A program made the position numbers and the translations under genes. A stretch of 12,147 nucleotides of DNA, taken from Gemmatimonadota bacterium (GTDB lineage Bacteria; GCA-2686955). The stretch spans positions 1 through 12,147 of the forward strand of contig JALXCG010000724.1 in the NCBI GenBank assembly GCA_026991065.1, given 5' to 3'. The notes beneath the pieces are model-generated. The model did no database searches, was not told the origin of the DNA, and saw nothing but the letters and a program-made list of their open reading frames with translations. Of this stretch, positions 7,007 through 12,147 are shown one piece after another (position 1 is the first letter of the stretch; every line of letters starts with the position of its first letter).

Positions 7007-9163
7007 CTATTGCAGGGGGATCTGGCTGACAAAGATATCCGTGGCGGGGCCGGACATCTCCTCCCATACGACCACAGCCTGGCTGGGGGTTGCGGTGACG
7101 CGTGGCAAGCGTGGATTGGTGGCGGCAACACTGCGCGGTGCATCCCAGGTGATGCCGCCGTCTATGCTGACGCTCAGCAGAACCTGCGGCGAGCCGTCGC
7201 TGTAGTCCTCCCAGGTGACGGCAGCGATCGCGTTTTGCACCCACAGATCGGGGCGCCATGCCGGTCCGGTCCCAGGGGCCACTGTGATCGGGGCCGACCA
7301 CACCTTGGGTGCGTTATCGCTGTAGGCGGCCCGCAGTTCCCACTGATTTTCACCTTGGGTATCGTCCACCCAAGCTGCGAGGACATGATTGCCGGTGGCG
7401 CCGACTGTGGCCTGAATGGCAGCCTGGTTATCGTTCCAGAAGATCGTTCCCAGATCCCCCCAAACCTCGCCATCCAGGCGGGTGGCGTGCAGTCGCCCGG
7501 TCTCGGCCATGCGCAGTGTTTCCAGCGCAATGGGTCCCTCGGCATCGGCGGTGATCGCGAGTCCCATTGGGTAACCGAAGCTGTTCCAGTTATAAGCCTG
7601 AAACCAGGTGAGCGCATGGTTGCGGTCCGGCAGCCAGGCCACCGAATGGCGTCTGAAAAAGGAGTCGCCGTGGACTTCCAGCGTGATTCCGTCCCGGGCC
7701 AGAACCGCCGGTCGATCTTCGACATAGCCGTAGGCCGTTGAGGCAACCGGCAGGGGCTCAATCTGGTCGCTACCGGGTGGCATCTTGAAACTGAAGATGT
7801 GCCAAGTCCAGGTGAAGTTGTTGACCTGTTTTTCCCACACCGCCGCGCTGATGCCGATTCGCAATCCCTCATCGACATCTCCCGCCAGCGTGCATTGCCA
7901 GGGGCGCAGCGTATCGTTGGCGGCGAGTACCGTTTGCGGCGCCGACCAACTGGCGCCCGCATCCGTGGAGTGGGAGAGCAGAATGTCCCACGCATTGCCA
8001 TCGAAGCCGCTGCGGGCCTCGCTCCAGGCGGCGAAATAGTCGGGACCGACTCGGTGCACATCGGGAAAGCGCGAATTCCCGGCCGAGGTGTACAGGGGGG
8101 CGGAAGCCTGGACACCCGGCTTGGCGGGCGCTTGCTGCTCCGGCCTCCGGGCGGTTCCGGTGGCCGGGCGCGGCGCCAATCCGGGAAGAAACATCTCTTC
8201 CAGAATGCGACCGTTGCTGCGCGGGACCGGCACATTCAGCATGGCCGCGAGCGTCGCGTGGAGGTCGATCTGTTCCGCCTGCTGCGTGCGAATCGCGCCC
8301 GCCGGGAAATCGGGTCCGGTGGCGACAAAAGTGATATCTCGACACCCCTTGCAGAAGTCTCCGTGCCACTCGAAACCACCGTGATCGTCATCGTGGCGCC
8401 CGTGGTAGTCGATGTAAAAGATCGCTGTCTTTTGTCCGTAGTCAGGCATCTCCCGCACCGTCTTCTCTACCTCCCAAGCCAGCCGGTCGGCGACGCCGAT
8501 GTTGTGCAGATAGTCTTCCCATGGATGGGCGGAATACTGGGCAGCCTCGTCCGGTCCCTCCAGCGTCAGTATGGCGATGCGCGGCTGATACTCCTGAATC
8601 ACCTGCAACATGCGCGTCGTAGCCTCTTCATCGGTGTAACCGGTTTCCAGGTGTGGGCCGAGATCGCGCCCGGCGTAGAGCGGATGATGACTGTCGTCGG
8701 CGGAGTATTGCTGGTCGCTGCCGATGACCCAGGCTTCATCCTTGGGAGCGCCGGTGAGCGCGCGCCACTGCTCGATCAGGGTTGGGTAATCGGGGCTGTT
8801 GGGACCGCCGCGCATCCCGATGCGGGTTCCACAGGAGACGGTGCAGCGTCCCGCCTGCTCGCCCGTTCGTCCCATGTTGTAGAAGTTGGGATACCAAACA
8901 CCGAGCGGCATCAGGTCATTGCCGAGGTGAGGGCACTCACCGAAGTCCGGGGCGTCCAGGCACTCGGTCTCCCGGATGCCGCCCATGTAGACCAGGATGA
9001 TGTTCTCGGCGGTCAGATCTCCGGGGACAGTGTTGCCGGCTGGCTGTGTTGCAGCGGCGGGGAGCAGGGTGCCGGCCGGGGCCGGTGCACAAACCAGAGC
9101 GGCCAGCGCCAGCACGGTTGTGCTGGCGAGAAGAGTGGAATGCAATGACGCAACCTTGAACAT
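7007..9163 (-). CDS. Secreted alkaline-phosphatase-superfamily domain fused to Asp-box beta-propeller; possible pseudoenzyme
   Basis: This is a 718-residue exported protein. Residues 1-30 are a signal peptide ending APAPA. Residues about 53-325 have the layout of sulfatase/phosphodiesterase-like members of the alkaline phosphatase superfamily: ENIILVYMGGIRETE, YPNFYNMG, YPTLIEQWRALTG, WEDYLHNI, then YHGRHDDDHGGFEWHGDFCKGCRDI (254-277), ATGPDFPAG and QIDLHATLAAMLNVPVP. Several key positions look changed: the metal-binding Asp of the usual DG is Gly61, the nucleophile region reads GEQAGRC, and the usual GPD..A.H reads GPDEAAQ. A Pro/Ala linker (330-356) leads to a propeller-like region with two good Asp boxes, STDAGASW (399-406) and SIDGGITW (666-673), as in sialidase-type BNR repeats. 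ATG 9163 has AGGAG five bases upstream. The substrate or ligand cannot be predicted. Confidence 0.8.
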   Translation of the reverse strand: MFKVASLHSTLLASTTVLALAALVCAPAPAGTLLPAAATQPAGNTVPGDLTAENIILVYMGGIRETECLDAPDFGECPHLGNDLMPLGVWYPNFYNMGRTGEQAGRCTVSCGTRIGMRGGPNSPDYPTLIEQWRALTGAPKDEAWVIGSDQQYSADDSHHPLYAGRDLGPHLETGYTDEEATTRMLQVIQEYQPRIAILTLEGPDEAAQYSAHPWEDYLHNIGVADRLAWEVEKTVREMPDYGQKTAIFYIDYHGRHDDDHGGFEWHGDFCKGCRDITFVATGPDFPAGAIRTQQAEQIDLHATLAAMLNVPVPRSNGRILEEMFLPGLAPRPATGTARRPEQQAPAKPGVQASAPLYTSAGNSRFPDVHRVGPDYFAAWSEARSGFDGNAWDILLSHSTDAGASWSAPQTVLAANDTLRPWQCTLAGDVDEGLRIGISAAVWEKQVNNFTWTWHIFSFKMPPGSDQIEPLPVASTAYGYVEDRPAVLARDGITLEVHGDSFFRRHSVAWLPDRNHALTWFQAYNWNSFGYPMGLAITADAEGPIALETLRMAETGRLHATRLDGEVWGDLGTIFWNDNQAAIQATVGATGNHVLAAWVDDTQGENQWELRAAYSDNAPKVWSAPITVAPGTGPAWRPDLWVQNAIAAVTWEDYSDGSPQVLLSVSIDGGITWDAPRSVAATNPRLPRVTATPSQAVVVWEEMSGPATDIFVSQIPLQ

Positions 9164-9168
9164 GATGG

Positions 9169-9173
9169 CTCCT
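9169..9173 (-). promoter_or_regulatory. Shine-Dalgarno for the phosphatase/propeller gene
   Basis: AGGAG lies five bases before ATG 9163. It selects this ATG over the upstream in-frame ATG at 9190, which would add nine residues ahead of the signal peptide. Confidence 0.6.
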
Positions 9174-9264
9174 GAACAATGACCCGACAATCAAGCGGCG
9201 GCTTGGGGCCACGCGAGAATCCCGACCGTGATCGATCTGTCTGGAATCGATTTCCTTGTTTTGC

Positions 9265-9287
9265 TTTTATCCTTCATAAGGATAAGA
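9265..9287. repeat. AT-rich perfect hairpin between metG and the secreted-protein gene
   Basis: TTATCCTT-CAT-AAGGATAA is an 8-base perfect inverted repeat (9267-9274 and 9278-9285) with a 3-base loop. It extends by a G-T and a T-A pair to ten. It lies 38 bases after the metG stop and about 100 bases upstream of the next start. No T-tract follows on the minus strand, so it is not a textbook intrinsic terminator. It could instead be an operator or an RNA stem in the leader. Its AT-richness stands out here. Confidence 0.45.
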
Positions 9288-9306
9288 AGCGTTTGGCGGG
9301 TTTGCA

Positions 9307-9323
9307 AGTCGGCCACGCCGACT
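9307..9323 (-). terminator. GC-rich hairpin just after metG, possible terminator
   Basis: AGTCGGC-GTG-GCCGACT forms a perfect 7-pair stem with a 3-base loop on the minus strand. It starts one base after the metG stop codon. The following TTGCAAACC is not a T-tract, so termination, if it occurs, would need Rho or the second hairpin at 9265-9287. It may instead protect the 3' end. Confidence 0.35.
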
Positions 9324-9324
9324 C

Positions 9325-11313
9325 CTAACCCACCGACCAGCCTCCCGGCGCACCCCCCTCGATCGTCACCAGGCGGAGCTTTTTCCCCTCCTTGGCCGCC
9401 AGCAGCATGCCGTTGGAGTTGACGCCGCGGATCTTTGCCGGGCGCAGACGGGTGACCACCACCAGCGTTTTTCCCACCAGATCGATGGGGGCGTAGTGCT
9501 CGGCAACACCGGCCACGATCTCGCGCTCCTCGTCGCCCAGATCGATCCGCAGCAGCAGCAGCCGGTCCGCCTTTTCCACCGGACTTGCCGCCAGGACCAC
9601 AGCCGTTTTGAGGCCCAGCTTGGCAACATCGCCGATCTCGCAGAGACCGACTTCGGAGACTCTCTCGGAAGCGGCCCCCGCGGCAGCCTGCTCGCCACCG
9701 CCTTGCTTGCCGCTCGCCGCCGTTTTTGCTCCGCTCTTCGCCGCGCCGGCGCCGGACTTCCGCTGCTTTTCAGCGGAGCGCTTTGCCTGGATCCGCGGGA
9801 ACAGCCCCGCCGATGCCGTCACTTGACTGCCCGGTCGCAGCCCACCCCAGCGCACCAGTCCCTCGAAACGCGGCTCGATCTCGTCGGCGCCGACCCCCAG
9901 CGCCCGGCGCAACTCACCCATCTTCGCCGGGATCACCGGATAGAGCAGTCCGGACACGATTCGCAACGCTTCGGCGCCGTGGTAGAGCACCGTGCCCAAC
10001 TCCTCCATCGCCCCCGCCTTGGCGAGTTTCCAGGGCGCCGCGCGATCGAAATAGCGGTTGGTTTCGCGCACCGTCTCCAGCACGCGCCCGATTCCGCGGT
10101 CGAGGGCCATGGCCAGCACCTGGCGCTGCATCTCCCGCGCCGCTTCAAGCGCATGCTCCGCCAACGCCTGCTCCGCCGCGCCGGACCTCCCCGGAGCCGG
10201 CATCCGCCCCTCGAAATGACGCTCGATCATCTTCAGCACACGACTCGCCATGTTGCCCAGATCGTTGGCCAGATCGTTGTTGTAGCGACGCACAAAGAGT
10301 TCCTCGCTGAAACTCGCATCGCTGCCCTGGGCCATGTCCGCCAGCAGGTGGTAGCGCAGCGCGTCCACCCCGTAGCGCTCCGCCATGGCCAGGGGGTCGA
10401 TCACATTGCCCTCCGACTTGCTCATCTTCGAGCCACCGGTGAGCCACCAGCCGTGAGCGAAAATCGTCTTCGGCTGCGGCAACCCCATCGCCCTGAGCAT
10501 GGTCGGCCAGTAGATCGAGTGCGTGGTCAGAATATCCTTGCCGACCAGATGATAGGTCGCCGGCCACCAGCGATTGAAATCACTCTCCGCCTTGCCGTAG
10601 CCGATCGCGCTGATGTAGTTGACCAGGGCATCGAACCAGACATAGCAGACATAGTCAGGGTCGAAGGGGAGGTCGATTCCCCACGGCATCCGCTCCTTGG
10701 GTCGTGAAATGCAGAGATCGTGGATCGGCTGGCGCAAGGTGCCCAAAGTCTCGTTGCGGCGAAAATCGGGCTGAATGAATTCCGGATGGTCGTGGATATA
10801 CTCCACCAACCAATCCTGGTAGTGGCTCATGCGGAAGAAGTAGTTCTCTTCCACCACCTTTTCCACCGGGTTACCGGCCGGACTCTTGCCGTCCACCAGA
10901 TCCTTTTCGGTGTAAAAGCGTTCCTCGCGCACATCGTACCAGCCGACATACTCCCCCTTGTAGATCTCGCCGCGATCCCACAGGTTCTGCAGAATCGCCC
11001 GCACCACTCGCCCGTGGCGCGCCTCGGTGGTGCGGATAAAGTCATCGTTCGATATCCCCAGCGAATCCCACAGCCGCTGAAAGCGCACCACAGTGCGGTC
11101 CGCCTGCTCGCGCGGTGAGATCTCCGCCTTGCGCGCCGCCTCATAGACCTTCTGCCCATGCTCATCGGTGCCGGTCAGAAAGAAAGTCGGCTCGCCCAGG
11201 AGCCGGTGGTAACGCGCCAGCACATCCGCCAGCAGTGTGGTGTAGGCATGACCGATGTGGGGTGCGTCGTTGACGTAGTAGATCGGTGTGGTGATATAGA
11301 AAGGTTTCTTCAT
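9325..11313 (-). CDS. metG: Methionyl-tRNA synthetase with C-terminal tRNA-binding domain
   Basis: This is a 662-residue cytoplasmic enzyme that charges tRNA-Met with methionine using ATP. The class I signatures are HIGH (19-22) in DAPHIGHAYTT and KMSKS (296-300) in WLTGGSKMSKSEGN. The insert around 120-160 (YVGWYDVREERFY) has no CxxC pairs, so this is a form without a zinc knuckle. The anticodon-binding helical domain spans about 335-500 (NDLANDLGNMASRVL; NRYFDRAAPWKLAK). A linker rich in Ala, Gly, Lys and Ser (about 510-553) leads to an EMAP/Trbp111-type tRNA-binding OB fold (554-662), with VEKADRLLLLRIDLGDEER and LRPAKIRGVNSNGMLLAA. That domain usually supports dimerisation and tRNA binding. 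The start overlaps the upstream stop as ATGA. The ribosome binding site is weak (AGGA about 15 bases upstream), suggesting translational coupling. Confidence 0.97.
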   Translation of the reverse strand: MKKPFYITTPIYYVNDAPHIGHAYTTLLADVLARYHRLLGEPTFFLTGTDEHGQKVYEAARKAEISPREQADRTVVRFQRLWDSLGISNDDFIRTTEARHGRVVRAILQNLWDRGEIYKGEYVGWYDVREERFYTEKDLVDGKSPAGNPVEKVVEENYFFRMSHYQDWLVEYIHDHPEFIQPDFRRNETLGTLRQPIHDLCISRPKERMPWGIDLPFDPDYVCYVWFDALVNYISAIGYGKAESDFNRWWPATYHLVGKDILTTHSIYWPTMLRAMGLPQPKTIFAHGWWLTGGSKMSKSEGNVIDPLAMAERYGVDALRYHLLADMAQGSDASFSEELFVRRYNNDLANDLGNMASRVLKMIERHFEGRMPAPGRSGAAEQALAEHALEAAREMQRQVLAMALDRGIGRVLETVRETNRYFDRAAPWKLAKAGAMEELGTVLYHGAEALRIVSGLLYPVIPAKMGELRRALGVGADEIEPRFEGLVRWGGLRPGSQVTASAGLFPRIQAKRSAEKQRKSGAGAAKSGAKTAASGKQGGGEQAAAGAASERVSEVGLCEIGDVAKLGLKTAVVLAASPVEKADRLLLLRIDLGDEEREIVAGVAEHYAPIDLVGKTLVVVTRLRPAKIRGVNSNGMLLAAKEGKKLRLVTIEGGAPGGWSVG

Positions 11314-12147
11314 GGTTTGGTTGATTTCCTGATGTTCATCGCCGCCGGTTCCGCCGCCGCGGTCGGTTCTGTCTCCACCGGCGGTTTTGCCTGTGCCTTC
11401 GCGTCCGCCTCCGCCGCCGGCGCAATCGCCGCCTTCGCCTCCGCCGCCGGCATCACGCGGCGCAGATCCTCAACCCCGGCCCACGGCTGCAGCCGATAGC
11501 CCGCGGCCTCGATCCGGTCCGCCAAGAGCGCGGACGGGTATTGGCTCGATGCCAGCAGGACCGCCCGCCCCGCCTCGATTTCACGCATGATCCGTCGCGC
11601 CAACTCCTCGCGCTCGGCGACCGTGCCGCCCCAACGCTGGAACCAGCGCACCACTTCAACGTCCGGCCGCAACTTTTCCACGCCCTGGTAGTAATCGGCC
11701 ATCACCGCATAGCCATGGTACCAGTCGTCGATCAGCAGCGCACCCGGTGGAGCCGCAGCCAATACTTCCGCATAATGGCGCGCCGCATCCACCGTTTTCT
11801 TATCGGGATTGGTGTAGTAGCCGAGATCATCGCGGGTCGGGATGCGCGGCAGAACGATCGGAAACTCCCCGGACGCCCGCGCCTCGATCTCGGCGAAGAG
11901 CCGCTCCTCGCCGCCCATGAAACGGCGCACGAAATCGGCCGCCACCCGGTAGTGAACCATCTTGCCGCAGATCGGCAACGCCATGAAAATCAGCACCGCC
12001 CAGCGCTTCGCCGGCCGCCAGTCGCGCGCCCGCTGCTCCAGCAGCGCCAACCCATCGCCAAGAAAGAGGGCCAGCATGGCGAACGAGGGCAGATAGAAAT
12101 AGATCCGGTCCGGCACATCATAGAGGATCACGAAGAGCGCATTGAAT
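11310..12147 (-). CDS. DUF2723-like multi-membrane protein (O-mannosyltransferase/TMEM260-like), C-terminal part
   Basis: The open frame enters from the right edge; 278 codons are visible. It begins in a membrane region, FNALFVILYDVPDRIYFYLPSFAMLALFLGDGLALL, whose Tyr-Asp-Val-Pro-Asp followed by Tyr-Leu-Pro is typical of the last helices of DUF2723 proteins. These are multi-spanning membrane proteins related to protein O-mannosyltransferases. Another hydrophobic stretch (RWAVLIFMALPICGKMV) follows, then a soluble C-terminal domain with LLIDDWYHGYAVMADYYQ and AVLLASSQYPSALLADRI, resembling the tail of this family, where residues name electron-dense pockets but no catalytic motif is visible. 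The last 55 residues are an Ala/Glu/Lys/Pro-rich tail containing a 10-residue repeat. The catalytic half would lie outside the window. It overlaps metG by four bases. Confidence 0.6.
   Translation of the reverse strand, partial: FNALFVILYDVPDRIYFYLPSFAMLALFLGDGLALLEQRARDWRPAKRWAVLIFMALPICGKMVHYRVAADFVRRFMGGEERLFAEIEARASGEFPIVLPRIPTRDDLGYYTNPDKKTVDAARHYAEVLAAAPPGALLIDDWYHGYAVMADYYQGVEKLRPDVEVVRWFQRWGGTVAEREELARRIMREIEAGRAVLLASSQYPSALLADRIEAAGYRLQPWAGVEDLRRVMPAAEAKAAIAPAAEADAKAQAKPPVETEPTAAAEPAAMNIRKSTKP
11406..11451. repeat. Two-copy direct repeat, 30-base period, in the tail of the DUF2723-like gene
   Basis: A 16-base identical unit occurs at 11406-11421 and 11436-11451. In protein it gives PAAEAKAAIA followed by PAAEADAKAQ, a 10-residue near-repeat. 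The most likely cause is slippage or unequal exchange in a GC-rich disordered tail. Confidence 0.6.

Noticed and set aside
5583-7205. A 540-codon open frame on the plus strand opposite lpdA.
   Set aside because: It is antisense to an unmistakable lpdA and reads through into the 3' part of the next gene. It has no recognisable domain or ribosome binding site; long opposite-strand frames are common in GC-rich genes.
7799-9148. A 449-codon plus-strand open frame opposite the phosphatase/propeller gene.
   Set aside because: Composition is biased to Arg/Gly/Val with no motif, while the minus strand has a signal peptide, superfamily motifs and Asp boxes.
9496-10707. A 403-codon plus-strand open frame opposite metG.
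   Set aside because: It is the reverse of conserved metG sequence and lacks any protein-like features.

Overview
The window is GC-rich, densely packed bacterial chromosome. I see no rRNA, tRNA, CRISPR array, insertion sequence, integrase or phage gene. The phylum is an inference. A secreted protein ends in a FlgD-like domain with the NPFNP motif common in the FCB superphylum and neighbours such as Eisenbacteria-like lineages. The lamin-tail-domain (LTD) proteins, the DUF2723-type membrane protein and the outer-membrane porin also fit a diderm of that kind. No single marker here fixes the taxon.

Layout. (1) Positions 1-2681, minus strand: a tightly packed unit of four genes read right to left. 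They are an LTD lipoprotein (2681-2124), a secreted LTD plus FlgD-like protein (2127-1333), a charged probable lipoprotein (1324-512), and the N-terminal part of an NhaC-type Na+/H+ antiporter (515 to the left edge). Three of the four are joined by stop/start overlaps or a gap of a few bases. (2) A divergent 224-base intergenic region (2682-2905). (3) Positions 2906-5540, plus strand: three overlapping genes, an MgtC/DUF4956-like inner-membrane protein, a phosphate-selective-porin-like outer-membrane protein, and a SirB1/transglutaminase-like protein with a TPR-like tail. (4) Positions 5568-9163, minus strand: a secreted protein with an alkaline-phosphatase-superfamily domain joined to an Asp-box beta-propeller, followed 29 bases later by dihydrolipoamide dehydrogenase (lpdA). 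(5) A 161-base gap with two hairpins. (6) Positions 9325-12147, minus strand: methionyl-tRNA synthetase (metG), overlapped by the C-terminal part of a DUF2723-like multi-membrane glycosyltransferase-type protein that runs off the right edge.

Working together. Most of the window encodes cell-envelope proteins, with two housekeeping enzymes (lpdA, metG) placed among them. The plus-strand trio could form an envelope module, possibly for phosphate or another anion, but that rests only on family resemblance. The most unusual single gene is the phosphatase-fold/propeller fusion: by my reading, several residues normally needed for metal binding and catalysis are replaced, which suggests a secreted pseudoenzyme. 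I did not find a clear new multi-gene system.
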